The notes under the pieces were generated by a model. The model did no database searches and had not been told where the DNA came from. It worked only from the letters and a program-made list of their open reading frames with translations. This document shows positions 26,330 to 34,369 of a stretch of DNA of 64,000 nucleotides, piece after piece. The first letter of the stretch is position 1, and the number at the start of each line of letters is the position of its first letter. The stretch spans positions 1-64,000 of the forward strand of contig CALVAJ010000007.1 of assembly GCA_944325505.1 (NCBI GenBank), read 5' to 3'. A program made the translations under genes and the position numbers. Origin of the DNA: an uncultured Bacteroidales bacterium (GTDB taxonomy: Bacteria > Bacteroidota > Bacteroidia > Bacteroidales > UBA932).

Positions 26330-26722
26330 TTATTGTAATTCATTATATTTATTCAAATACAGAGACTTCACCGTCTCCATACTCCTGTCCAGCGTCTTCT
26401 CTGCCTCAGCGGCCTTTTCAAGGCCGGCATTCATCTTTTCAGAGATAGAGAAAAGGGCTTTTTCAACCTCCGCATAGGCAGTTTCCGGATCAGTGAATGT
26501 GTCTTCCGGCCTTCGGAATGTCTCCACTGCCGTCCATATTCCGAAAAACAGGACAATCCCTGCAGCGGCTCCCATGATGCAGGTCATGATCAGTCTTGCC
26601 GGACTCTTGCCGGACGAGAGTATCTTTCCAGCCGCATCCATCGAGTCAATCATGTCGGACAGTTCCTGCTTCAAGCCTGCCGGAACAGCTATCTTTTCCT
26701 GTAAATCCTCTCTTGTATCCAT
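26330..26722 (-). CDS. Small single-pass membrane protein, probable anti-sigma-like partner
   Basis: 130 residues. A short cytoplasmic N-terminus (about 42 residues) is followed by one membrane helix (LIMTCIMGAAAGIVLFFGIW) and a ~70-residue extracytoplasmic helical segment rich in Ala/Glu/Lys (YAEVEKALFSISEKMNAGLEKAAEAEKTLDRSMETVKSLYLNKY), likely a coiled coil. The position directly after the ECF sigma gene (21 nt) and the topology fit an anti-sigma factor or a sensor for one. No ZAS zinc motif (HxxxCxxC) is seen and homology is not recognised, so this is a context-based call. Confidence 0.55.
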   Translation of the reverse strand: MDTREDLQEKIAVPAGLKQELSDMIDSMDAAGKILSSGKSPARLIMTCIMGAAAGIVLFFGIWTAVETFRRPEDTFTDPETAYAEVEKALFSISEKMNAGLEKAAEAEKTLDRSMETVKSLYLNKYNELQ

Positions 26723-26743
26723 GGCCCTATGTGTTAATATACA

Positions 26744-27259
26744 TCAGATAAATTCTTTCATTGCCTTCAGGACCGACTTTCTGGCCCTGCTTATCAGGAC
26801 TCTCACATTGACAGGCGAGATTCCGGTCCTGCCGGTAATTTCATCATAACTCATCTGCCTGAAAAACCTCATCTCCATCACAGTCCTCTGCGCAGCCGGA
26901 AGGTCGTCCATGGCACGGGACAGGCTGCCGAGAATCTCTCTGCCGATTATCTTCCTGTCGGCCGCCGGAGATACCGGCGTGTCAGGGAAACCGCTCCCGG
27001 AGAATTCCGTTATTTCCGGACCTGCAGGCTCCTCACCGCGCGACCTTATCCTGTCGATGCATATGTTCCTCAGAATCCTTGTCCCGTATGCGGCAGGAGA
27101 CTGTATCCTCACAGGCGAGTCCCTTAAAGTCCAAAGTTTTATATAAAGGTCCTGAAGTGCATCCCTGGCATCAGGCTCAGACCCCAGAATGGAATACGCC
27201 ACCCGATAGAACCTGTCCGAAAGAGGCAGCCAGATATCCTTGAATTCCTGTTTTTCCAT
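26744..27259 (-). CDS. ECF-type RNA polymerase sigma factor
   Basis: 171 residues. Region 2 is ILGSEPDARDALQDLYIKLWTLRD followed by SPAAYGTRILRNICIDRIRSR; region 4 is LPAAQRTVMEMRFFRQMSYDEITGRTGISPVNVRVLISRARKSVLKAM. No region 3 or 1.1, as in extracytoplasmic-function sigma factors. It sits between two DUF4252 genes and upstream of a small membrane protein, an arrangement seen elsewhere in Bacteroidetes. Probably controlled by the membrane protein and likely to transcribe this cluster; the signal is unknown. Confidence 0.93.
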   Translation of the reverse strand: MEKQEFKDIWLPLSDRFYRVAYSILGSEPDARDALQDLYIKLWTLRDSPVRIQSPAAYGTRILRNICIDRIRSRGEEPAGPEITEFSGSGFPDTPVSPAADRKIIGREILGSLSRAMDDLPAAQRTVMEMRFFRQMSYDEITGRTGISPVNVRVLISRARKSVLKAMKEFI

Positions 27260-27291
27260 TTCTTCAGGTCTTTACTGCAAGATGCACAATA

Positions 27292-27801
27292 TCAGTTCTG
27301 CGATGCTTCTCTGGCAATATTTTCCAGTTCCGACACGGGCATGTCCCCGAGCATGAGGATTACGGCAAGCTCGGAGTCGGATACAATGGCCATCTCAGAT
27401 ACGGTATCGTCAGATGGCATGTTGAAATATATGCTCATGCTGTCTTCTCCGTCTTTCATCTCCATGGCGGTTTCATATCCTTCAAGAGCCTTTCCCAGAT
27501 CCGCGGAAATATCGTTTTTCAGTCCCGGAGCCGCCTCTTCGGCAGAAAATACGGCCATCTTGTCTATGTATTTCAGTATATTCCCTCCTTCATCGTCCGA
27601 TGCCGCCATCCTTGCAATCCCCATAAGGAACGATCCCAGGACAATGGATTCGACGCCGTCGCAGCCGTCATATTTCCTTATGACCTTCATTATCTGCGAG
27701 TGTTTGCCCGGCCTTGCCTGCATCACCGGAGCGGAAACGAGGCCTATGGCAAATACCGCAACGGCAAACTTAAGGCATACCGACATGAAATTCCTTTTCA
27801 T
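27292..27801 (-). CDS. DUF4252 family exported protein (first in sigma operon)
   Basis: 169 residues. The signal peptide MKRNFMSVCLKFAVAVFAIGLVSAPVMQA precedes a DUF4252-like mature part (GVESIVLGSFLMGIARM, DSELAVILMLGDMPVSELENIA). It shares the end pattern 'ILMLGDMPVSELENI' / 'ISITGNIPMAELQKI' with the gene at 25828. The sigma gene starts 33 nt after it, so it heads the operon. No clear TAnnTTTG box is visible upstream in 27802-27918; the promoter may be of the ECF type. Confidence 0.85.
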   Translation of the reverse strand: MKRNFMSVCLKFAVAVFAIGLVSAPVMQARPGKHSQIMKVIRKYDGCDGVESIVLGSFLMGIARMAASDDEGGNILKYIDKMAVFSAEEAAPGLKNDISADLGKALEGYETAMEMKDGEDSMSIYFNMPSDDTVSEMAIVSDSELAVILMLGDMPVSELENIAREASQN

Positions 27802-27918
27802 TCTACCTGATATTTTAATAAGTTATACAAAAACGCTTTCAAGCCTGTCCATGGAAAGACCGTTCTGCATACAGGACGGAATTTTCCTGCATATGTTACA
27901 AAAAATTTATAAAAATTA

Positions 27919-27927
27919 TATCTTTGC
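27919..27927 (+). promoter_or_regulatory. -7 box of the MFS gene
   Basis: TATCTTTGC, 53 nt before the start at 27981, within an AT-rich leader (AAAAATTTATAAAAATTA just upstream). Consensus match. Confidence 0.65.
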
Positions 27928-27980
27928 GCCCCCTGAACAATTCCAGGCTCATCAAAAACGCCTGTTTAAAATATCAGAAA

Positions 27981-29177
27981 ATGAAAGACAGACTGGTTTC
28001 ACGCGATTATTGCTTCATATTGCTGGCGAATTTCCTGCTCTACTTCGGTTTTTTCCTTCTGATGCCGGTCCTTCCGTTCTATCTGGTAGAGGAATTCGGA
28101 ATAAGCGAAGGGAAAATAGGTTTCATACTATCATGCTATACGATAGCGGCTCTGGTAGTAAGGCCTTTTTCCGGATATCTGCTGGATACGCTTCAGCGAA
28201 AACCGCTCTATCTGGTTTCATTCCTGATATTTACAATGATTTTCGGGGGTTACATAGTAACAGGCTCTCTGCTTGTGTTCATCATGCTCAGAATAGTGCA
28301 CGGACTTTCTTTCGGCACGGTCACAGTAGCGGGCAATACCATAGTAATCGATATAACCCCTTCATCCAGAAGGGGCGAAGCCTTGGGATACTACGGTCTT
28401 GCGAACAACATCGCAATGGCTCTCGGCCCGATGATAGGACTCTTCCTGCATGACTACTATTCTTTTACCACTATCTTCCAGTGCGCACTCATATGCTGCG
28501 CTCTGGGATTCTGTGCCGCCGTTGCAGTAAGGACTCCGAAAAAGCAGCTGATGCAGAAGAACATACACCTTTCCTTAGACAGGTTCATACTGGTGAAGGG
28601 ACTGCCTTTAGGCGCAGACCTCCTGCTACTTTCGATCCCGTATGGAATAAACACCACTTATGTGGCGATGTATGCCAAGAGTATCGGCATTGCTTCCGGT
28701 ACCGGGCTTTTCTTCACCTTCATGGCGGCAGGACTTGCCATTTCAAGGCTGTTTTCCGGGAAACAGGTGGATAAAGGGCGGATTACACAGGTGATCATGC
28801 TGGGAATGTACATAGCGACGGCTGCGTTTTTCGGGCTGTCCGCATGCGAGTCCCTCATGGGACATTTCCCCGTATTCGCCAAAGTGTTCTTCTACGCGAT
28901 GGCACTCGTGCTGGGTATCGGATTCGGCTCCATGTTCCCTGCCTTCAATACCATGTTCGTCAATATGGCCGAACACAACCAGCGAGGTACGGCCACATCC
29001 ACCTATCTGACTTCCTGGGACGTAGGCATAGGCCTGGGGCTCATTGTCGGAGGCCTTATAGGAGAAATGGCATCCTTCTCATACGCGTATCTTGCAGGAA
29101 CGGCCCTGTGCATCGTTTCGATGCTTTTCTTCCGCTTCTACAATATACGCGATTTCGAGAGGAAACGTGTGCGGTAG
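27981..29177 (+). CDS. Major facilitator superfamily transporter
   Basis: 398 residues from ATG 27981 (MKDRLVSRDYCFILLANFLLYF); the in-frame ATG at 27924 lies within the promoter. About 12 membrane helices are visible. The motif-A position between helices 2 and 3 reads GYLLDTLQRKPLYL, and STRRGEALGYYGLANNIAMALGP-like residues (SSRRGEALGYYG) occur near helix 5. It is a single-gene unit converging with ffh, whose stop lies 8 nt away. The substrate cannot be assigned; drug/metabolite exporters and sugar transporters share this layout. Confidence 0.9.
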   Translation: MKDRLVSRDYCFILLANFLLYFGFFLLMPVLPFYLVEEFGISEGKIGFILSCYTIAALVVRPFSGYLLDTLQRKPLYLVSFLIFTMIFGGYIVTGSLLVFIMLRIVHGLSFGTVTVAGNTIVIDITPSSRRGEALGYYGLANNIAMALGPMIGLFLHDYYSFTTIFQCALICCALGFCAAVAVRTPKKQLMQKNIHLSLDRFILVKGLPLGADLLLLSIPYGINTTYVAMYAKSIGIASGTGLFFTFMAAGLAISRLFSGKQVDKGRITQVIMLGMYIATAAFFGLSACESLMGHFPVFAKVFFYAMALVLGIGFGSMFPAFNTMFVNMAEHNQRGTATSTYLTSWDVGIGLGLIVGGLIGEMASFSYAYLAGTALCIVSMLFFRFYNIRDFERKRVR

Positions 29178-29185
29178 TGCTCTGA

Positions 29186-30505
29186 TTACCTGCGGCGGCG
29201 CATCATGTTGGACAGGTTCCCTGTCATGACGGTCTTCATTACTTTTCTGGTATCTTCGAACTGCTTCAGCAGTCTGTTGACCTCGGCAACGGATGTACCG
29301 CTGCCGTCGGCAATACGCTTGCGGCGGCTGCCGTTTATGATTTCAGGACTTTCACGCTCAGCCGGAGTCATGGAAAGGATTATGGCTTCAATCCCCTTGA
29401 ATGCGTCATCCTTGATCTCCACATCCTTGAGCGCTTTGCCCATACCCGGGATCATCGAGGCAAGATCCTTTATGTTTCCCATCTTTTTCACCTGCTGGAT
29501 CTGATCGTAGAAATCCGATATGGTGAACTGGTTCCTGGCCAGTTTCTTTTTCAGCTTGCGTGCCTGCTCCTCATCGAACTGCTCCTGCGCCTTTTCCACG
29601 AGGGTCACGACGTCACCCATTCCGAGGATACGGTCGGCGATACGTTTCGGATGGAATACATCCAGGGCTTCCATCTTTTCTCCGGTGCTTACGAACTTGA
29701 TAGGCTTCCCTACCACAGCCTTGATGGAAAGGGCGGCACCTCCACGCGTATCGCCGTCCATCTTGGTGAGCACCACGCCGTCGAAGTCGAGCCTGTCGTT
29801 GAAAGCCCTGGCTGTCTCAACGGCGTCCTGTCCGGTCATGGCATCGACCACGAACAGGGTCTCGGTAGGCTTCACGGCAGAATGCACTGCAGCTATTTCG
29901 TCCATCAGTTCCTGATCGACCGCAAGACGACCAGCAGTATCGACGATCACCACCGAATACCCTTCTTTCTTTGCGTAAGCTACGGCGTTCCTTGCCACCT
30001 TTACGGGATCCTTCTCTTCCGGCTCGGAATATACCGGCACCCCGACCTGCTCTCCGAGGACTTTCAGCTGGTCGATGGCTGCAGGACGGAAAGTGTCGCA
30101 GGCGGCAAGAAGCACTTTCATTCCCCTCTTGCTCTTTATATACAGGGCAAGCTTTCCGGAGAAGGTGGTCTTACCGGAACCGTTCAGACCGGCAACCAGC
30201 ACCACTCCCGGCTGCCCCTTGATGTTGATGTCGCTGGATTCGCTTCCCATCAGGGCGGCAAGTTCGTCATGCACGATCTTGACCATCATCTGCTCCGGCT
30301 TCACCGCCGTAAGCACATTCTGGCCGAGCGCCTTGGCTTTCACGTCATCGCAGAACTGCTTGGCTATCTTATAGCTGACATCGGCATCCAGAAGGGCGCG
30401 CCTTATGTCTTTAAGAGTCTCGGCTACATTTATTTCGGTGATCTTGCCTTCACCTTTCAGTATCTTGAACGAACGTTCAAGGCGGTCAACTAAGTTTTCG
30501 AACAT
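29186..30505 (-). CDS. ffh: Signal recognition particle protein Ffh
   Basis: 439 residues with the N-G-M domain order. N domain about 1-90. G domain with GLNGSGKTTFSGKLA (P-loop), DTFRPAAIDQL, DTAGRL and TKMDGDTRGG. Methionine-rich M domain from about 300 to the end (IPGMGKALKD, GSRRKRIADGSGTSVAEVNRLLKQFEDTRKVMKTVM). It binds 4.5S RNA and signal sequences and hands ribosomes to FtsY. No 4.5S RNA gene was seen nearby. A 20-nt gap separates it from lysA upstream, so they may be cotranscribed. Confidence 0.97.
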   Translation of the reverse strand: MFENLVDRLERSFKILKGEGKITEINVAETLKDIRRALLDADVSYKIAKQFCDDVKAKALGQNVLTAVKPEQMMVKIVHDELAALMGSESSDINIKGQPGVVLVAGLNGSGKTTFSGKLALYIKSKRGMKVLLAACDTFRPAAIDQLKVLGEQVGVPVYSEPEEKDPVKVARNAVAYAKKEGYSVVIVDTAGRLAVDQELMDEIAAVHSAVKPTETLFVVDAMTGQDAVETARAFNDRLDFDGVVLTKMDGDTRGGAALSIKAVVGKPIKFVSTGEKMEALDVFHPKRIADRILGMGDVVTLVEKAQEQFDEEQARKLKKKLARNQFTISDFYDQIQQVKKMGNIKDLASMIPGMGKALKDVEIKDDAFKGIEAIILSMTPAERESPEIINGSRRKRIADGSGTSVAEVNRLLKQFEDTRKVMKTVMTGNLSNMMRRRR

Positions 30506-30525
30506 ATTTATCTGCTTTTAAATTT

Positions 30526-31773
30526 TCAGTCAACATATCCACGGCTGCGCTCCGGGTGAGATGCCGGCATGCTGAAGTAGTCCGTATAGCATGGTGCGCT
30601 GTCCAGCTCATCGGAAAATACCGCAGGGGCGAAATCCCTGAGGTTGTAACGGCTGGCCATTACCTGTCCGTATGCTCCGGCGCTTCTTATCGCCATCAGG
30701 TCCCCCCTGACGCTCAGCGGCAGCAGCCTTCCCTGTCCCCAGACATCGCTCGACTCGCATACGGGACCTACGACATCATAGGCCTGCATCTCTGAAAAGC
30801 CTTTCCTGAAGCAGGACGACAGGTTCTCTATCTTATGGTACGCCCCGTACAGGGCCGGACGTATAAGGTCGTTCATTCCGGCATCGAGGATCAGGAAATT
30901 CTTGGTCTCGCCGCTTTTGACGAACAGCACCCTCGTAACCAATGTCCCGCACTGAGCCACCACCGAACGGCCGGGCTCGAAATGGAGACTCTGCCCGGGA
31001 CGGCGGCAGTAACTGCCGGTAATTGTCCTGAACCATGTTTCGAACGGCGCGACCGGACTTGCATCCGGAGCCTCGTAATCGACTCCGAGTCCTCCTCCGA
31101 AATCCACGCTGCCCACATGCAGCCCCTTATCCTCAAAATATGTCACTATTTCACCGACCCTTTCAGCCTCCAGTGCAAAAACGCTCCCCACTTCAGTGAT
31201 CTGCGATCCGATATGGAAATGCAGTCCGGTAAAATCGATATTGCCGCACCGCCCGAGAAGCTCGGCGAGAGTGTCGAACTCATGGTGCGCTATTCCGAAT
31301 TTGTTTTCGAACAGACCCGTAGTCACGTACTGATGGGTATGGGCATCGATATTCGGATTTATCCTCGCCGCTACCCTCGCCCTCAGCCCGAAGGCTGCGG
31401 CCATGGCATTGATCACATAGATTTCATGAAGCGACTCGCAGTTGAACGCCTCGATTCCGGCATTCATGGCTTCATAAATCTCCCTGTCGCTCTTTCCTAC
31501 TCCGGCAAAGACGGTCCGGTCGGCGGGGAAACCGCATTCCAGAGCCCTCCGGACCTCGTTCCCGCTCACACAGTCCGCACCGATTCCGCGGCTGCTGACC
31601 GTTTCCAATATACGTTTCTCGACATTGGCCTTGACAGCATAGTGGACATTTACATCATATTTCCGGGCAAGGTCTGCAAGAGTATCTACCGTATGGCCAA
31701 GCAGCTCCATATCATAATAATAGAAAGGAGTCGCAATCTGCTCGAATTTCTCTATGGATGCCTGGTCAAACAT
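30526..31773 (-). CDS. lysA: Diaminopimelate decarboxylase
   Basis: 415 residues from ATG 31773 (MFDQASIEKFEQIATPFYYYD). A reading to 31848 would overrun the promoter. The PLP-lysine motif is VHYAVKANVE. GGGLGVDYEAP binds the phosphate, and the C-terminal sheet domain has GPVCESSDVWGQGR and RSAGAYGQVMASRYNLR. The reaction is meso-diaminopimelate to L-lysine. The protein ends FSMPASHPERSRGYVD: the SHPERSRG tail resembles translated REP-type repeat sequence and is likely a local extension. Divergent from the deoxyhypusine-synthase-like gene. Confidence 0.95.
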   Translation of the reverse strand: MFDQASIEKFEQIATPFYYYDMELLGHTVDTLADLARKYDVNVHYAVKANVEKRILETVSSRGIGADCVSGNEVRRALECGFPADRTVFAGVGKSDREIYEAMNAGIEAFNCESLHEIYVINAMAAAFGLRARVAARINPNIDAHTHQYVTTGLFENKFGIAHHEFDTLAELLGRCGNIDFTGLHFHIGSQITEVGSVFALEAERVGEIVTYFEDKGLHVGSVDFGGGLGVDYEAPDASPVAPFETWFRTITGSYCRRPGQSLHFEPGRSVVAQCGTLVTRVLFVKSGETKNFLILDAGMNDLIRPALYGAYHKIENLSSCFRKGFSEMQAYDVVGPVCESSDVWGQGRLLPLSVRGDLMAIRSAGAYGQVMASRYNLRDFAPAVFSDELDSAPCYTDYFSMPASHPERSRGYVD

Positions 31774-31795
31774 AAAATTTAAGTGCAAAACGGTT

Positions 31796-31804
31796 GCAAA
31801 AATA
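31796..31804 (-). promoter_or_regulatory. -7 box of lysA
   Basis: TATTTTTGC on the minus strand, 23 nt before the lysA ATG; consensus match. Confidence 0.65.
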
Positions 31805-31898
31805 GGGAAAAAATCGTTAATTCGCGCTTTGAATTCTGACTTTGTCAAAGTTCACGGGACAATTTGGAAAAAATACTAAAAATCTGATTGTTAGAACA

Positions 31899-32873
31899 AT
31901 GGAAAAAGGACCTATTTCACAGTTCATTACACATCACTACCGCCATTTCAACTCTGCGGCTCTGGTAGACGCGGCAAAAGCATACGACGAGCACATGAAC
32001 AGAGGTGGAAAAATGATGTTGGCAATGGCCGGAGCCATGAGTACGGCCGAACTCGGACTCTCTCTCGCAGAGATGATCCGTCAGGACAAGTTCCAGATAG
32101 TTTCATGCTCGGCAAACAACCTTGAGGAAGATATCATGAACCTGGTGGCCCACTCCCACTACTACAGGGTACCGGGTTACAGGGACCTGACTCCTGCACA
32201 GGAAAAGGAACTCCTCGACAACCACATGAACCGTGTCACCGACACCTGTATCCCAGAGGAAGAGGCATTCCGCCGTCTCGAGCACCATCTTCTCGATGTA
32301 TGGAAAGACATGCAGGCAAAAGGTGAAAGGCTCCTTCCGTATCAGGTAATGTACAGGCTGCTCAGGAGCGGGGTTCTCGAGCAGTACTATGAAATCGACC
32401 CGAAAGACAGCTGGGTACTTGCAGCATGCGAGAAGAACATCCCTATCGTCGTGCCTGCATGGGAAGACAGCACCACCGGCAATATTTTCGCCGCACACTG
32501 CATCAAAGGCGAGCTCGACCCCCATATCATCAAGAACGGTATCGAGACAATGATGTTCCTGACCGACTGGTACAAGAACAACTCCGGCGGAGAAGGCGTA
32601 GGCTTCTTCCAGATCGGCGGCGGTACTGCGGGCGACTTCCCTATCTGCGTGGTTCCGATGATGGAGCAGGATCTGGGATGGACCGGTACTCCGCTCTGGA
32701 AATATTTCTGCCAGATCTCGGACAGCACCACCTCATACGGTTCATATTCAGGCGCAGTGCCTAACGAGAAAATCACCTGGGGCAAGCTGGATGTGGACAC
32801 CCCGAGGTTCATAGTGGAGTCCGATGCGACTATCGTGGCGCCGCTGATGTTCGCATATATTCTCGGCTGGTAA
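31899..32873 (+). CDS. Deoxyhypusine synthase family protein
   Basis: 324 residues from ATG 31899 (MEKGPISQFITHHYRHFN); an in-frame ATG at 31842 is too close to the divergent promoter. It shows the family NAD-binding and active-site segments: LAMAGAMSTAELGLSLAEMI, WEDSTTGNIFAAH, FFQIGGGTAGDFP, SYGSYSGAVPNEKITWGK. Lys296 in ITWGK corresponds to the lysine that forms the enzyme-butylimine intermediate in eukaryotic deoxyhypusine synthase. Bacteria have no eIF5A to modify, so bacterial members are thought to act on small polyamines (homospermidine-type chemistry) or an unknown acceptor. The neighbour, divergent lysA, is not informative. Ends 5 nt before a structured repeat. Confidence 0.9.
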   Translation: MEKGPISQFITHHYRHFNSAALVDAAKAYDEHMNRGGKMMLAMAGAMSTAELGLSLAEMIRQDKFQIVSCSANNLEEDIMNLVAHSHYYRVPGYRDLTPAQEKELLDNHMNRVTDTCIPEEEAFRRLEHHLLDVWKDMQAKGERLLPYQVMYRLLRSGVLEQYYEIDPKDSWVLAACEKNIPIVVPAWEDSTTGNIFAAHCIKGELDPHIIKNGIETMMFLTDWYKNNSGGEGVGFFQIGGGTAGDFPICVVPMMEQDLGWTGTPLWKYFCQISDSTTSYGSYSGAVPNEKITWGKLDVDTPRFIVESDATIVAPLMFAYILGW

Positions 32874-32878
32874 CCTAT

Positions 32879-32999
32879 CAGAATCAGATATAATGCTGAT
32901 TTCCGCGTTATGCCTGTTCCTCATATCATCATTACCTGCAGGTAACTCCGGTATTCGGAACGGCGCATGCCTTGAAATCACCTGTTATCTCTGATTCTG
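32879..32999. repeat. Structured intergenic element, copy A1
   Basis: 121 nt right after the deoxyhypusine-synthase-like gene. Outer perfect inverted repeat CAGAATCAG (32879-32887) / CTGATTCTG (32991-32999). Second stem GATTTC (32898-32903) / GAAATC (32974-32979). Inner perfect palindrome TTACCTGCAGGTAA (32932-32945), followed by CTCCGGTATTCG. The core (TTCCTCATATC..TCATTACC, GGTAACTCCGGTATTCG, GCATGCCTTGAAATC) recurs at 48861-48971 and, inverted, at 49001-49101 and 49129-49229, but the outer stem sequence is private to this copy. Confidence 0.8.
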
Positions 33000-33024
33000 C
33001 CATACAAGATTATCCTGGAAATAC

Positions 33025-33055
33025 GGTCATTCGGGGCTTGACCCGGAATCTGCGG
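33025..33055. repeat. Dispersed palindromic intergenic repeat (REP-like), copy 2
   Basis: GGTCATTCGGGGCTTGACCC continuing into GGAATCTGCGG. It is the inverted counterpart of 698-728, differing at a few bases. It lies 25 nt after the structured element A1, and its own centre CGGGGCTTGACCCG can form a small hairpin. Confidence 0.7.
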
Positions 33056-33082
33056 ATAATCATATTTTTATGTAGCATACAG

Positions 33083-33113
33083 TATTCCGGAGGATCGGCG
33101 GTTCTCCGGAATA
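33083..33113. terminator. Hairpin before the AraC-type gene
   Basis: Stem TATTCCGGAG (33083-33092) / CTCCGGAATA (33104-33113), 11-nt loop, followed by TTTAAG. Together with the repeats it fills most of 32874-33151. It could terminate transcription from the deoxyhypusine-synthase-like gene or lie in the leader of the AraC-type gene. Confidence 0.5.
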
Positions 33114-33151
33114 TTTAAGAAAAAGATTTTTAACCAATTTTCCGTTTTGCT

Positions 33152-34321
33152 GTGAGTTTTTCGTATCTACTTGACACACAAGCTTTCCATCTTTATGCAC
33201 TGGTAGTGGCATCTACTTTGGCGCTGATACTCCTGCTTATCAGGATACCCAAGACCGAGTATGCAAAAAAACTCGCACGGTCGAAATACACAATAGCCAC
33301 CAGCTACATGATCGGGGCGTTTACATTCGGATACGCATTCTACAACGCAGATGCCCCGATGTACGAAGAATTCTCTACCATAGCCATGCTTATCGTGGTG
33401 GCATTCATCTCGATCATCGTATCGTTTTCACTGATAAACCTGCTGATGCCCAGGTTCATAGACGGAGGCAAGTTTCTTGTCAGCATATTTCTGGTTTTCG
33501 TAGCCAGCGTGATTCTGGTGGAATCCTTCTTTTCAGGGAATATGAGACTGCACAAGATAACCCTCTATACGGGCGTGGCGCTTTTCGTTGTCCAGAGCTG
33601 TTCACTGATAATAATCTTTGACCGGGCCTACAAGCGGTCTATCGGAATCCTGGAAAAGTACTACGATGAAGACGAGGAACACAAGATAAAATGGATAAGG
33701 TTCTGCTATATCCTTACCATGCTCACAGCCATGTTCATCCTGGTATATGTTTTCCTTCCGGACAAGGGCTTCATCAGGCTGTACATGTTCTTCTATATCC
33801 TGTACATGATCTATTTTGCAGGAAACTACATTTCGTTTCTCGGCAGCCACAAGCTTCTCCTGGATGCGGTAGGGCACTATGCGCTTTCTGAGCAGAATCC
33901 TATATTCCAGAAAAAAAAGAAATCGAGGCAGGGCGCAGGCAATAATCCCCGGAGCAGTAAGGAAGACGACAGTTTTGCCCTTCTGGGAAAGGCTCTGGAC
34001 AAATGGGTAAAGGAAAAACGTTTCCGCGAATACGACAAAAGCCGGGAAGAAACGGCTCGGGAACTCGGCACTACCAAGGAAGTCCTGCAGATGTACTTTA
34101 CAGACAGAATGGGCGTGGACTTCCGCAGCTGGAGGACAGAACTGAGAATCAGAGAAGCCAAGGACATGCTTCTGAAGCACAAGGACTACTCGATAAACTT
34201 CATCGCGGAAGCCGTAGGTTTCAGCGACCGTTCCAACTTCCACCGGCAGTTCTCCAAATCGGTAGGATGCTCTCCCAAGGAGTGGAGAGACACCGATGGT
34301 CATCCCGAACTGAGGGCATAA
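33152..34321 (+). CDS. Membrane-embedded AraC-family transcriptional regulator
   Basis: 389 residues starting at a GTG (33152). No ATG gives the first helix, and the first in-frame ATG loses one or two helices, so GTG is preferred. Seven hydrophobic helices (about residues 12-240; e.g. LYALVVASTLALILLLI, IAMLIVVAFISIIVSFSLI, LYMFFYILYMIYFAGNY) precede a Lys-rich linker. A C-terminal AraC helix-turn-helix follows (GTTKEVLQMYFTDRMGVDFRSW and INFIAEAVGFSDRSNFHRQFSKSVGCSPKEWR). Such a layout suggests a membrane receptor that binds DNA directly. Signal and target genes are unknown; it is a single gene bounded by hairpins. Confidence 0.85.
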   Translation: MSFSYLLDTQAFHLYALVVASTLALILLLIRIPKTEYAKKLARSKYTIATSYMIGAFTFGYAFYNADAPMYEEFSTIAMLIVVAFISIIVSFSLINLLMPRFIDGGKFLVSIFLVFVASVILVESFFSGNMRLHKITLYTGVALFVVQSCSLIIIFDRAYKRSIGILEKYYDEDEEHKIKWIRFCYILTMLTAMFILVYVFLPDKGFIRLYMFFYILYMIYFAGNYISFLGSHKLLLDAVGHYALSEQNPIFQKKKKSRQGAGNNPRSSKEDDSFALLGKALDKWVKEKRFREYDKSREETARELGTTKEVLQMYFTDRMGVDFRSWRTELRIREAKDMLLKHKDYSINFIAEAVGFSDRSNFHRQFSKSVGCSPKEWRDTDGHPELRA

Positions 34322-34326
34322 AAAAA

Positions 34327-34346
34327 GAGGTGCCGGACGGCACCTC
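34327..34346. terminator. Terminator between the AraC-type gene and DUF4301
   Basis: GAGGTGCC-GGAC-GGCACCTC, an 8-bp perfect stem with an A tract on the left and weak T content on the right. It lies between convergent genes, 5 nt after the AraC-type stop. Confidence 0.75.
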
Positions 34347-34369
34347 AAATACTATCCTGCACTTTCCTG

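Noticed and set aside
30506-30525. 4.5S RNA gene next to ffh
   Set aside because: The gap to lysA is only 20 nt; no SRP RNA hairpin with GGAA/GNRA features fits.
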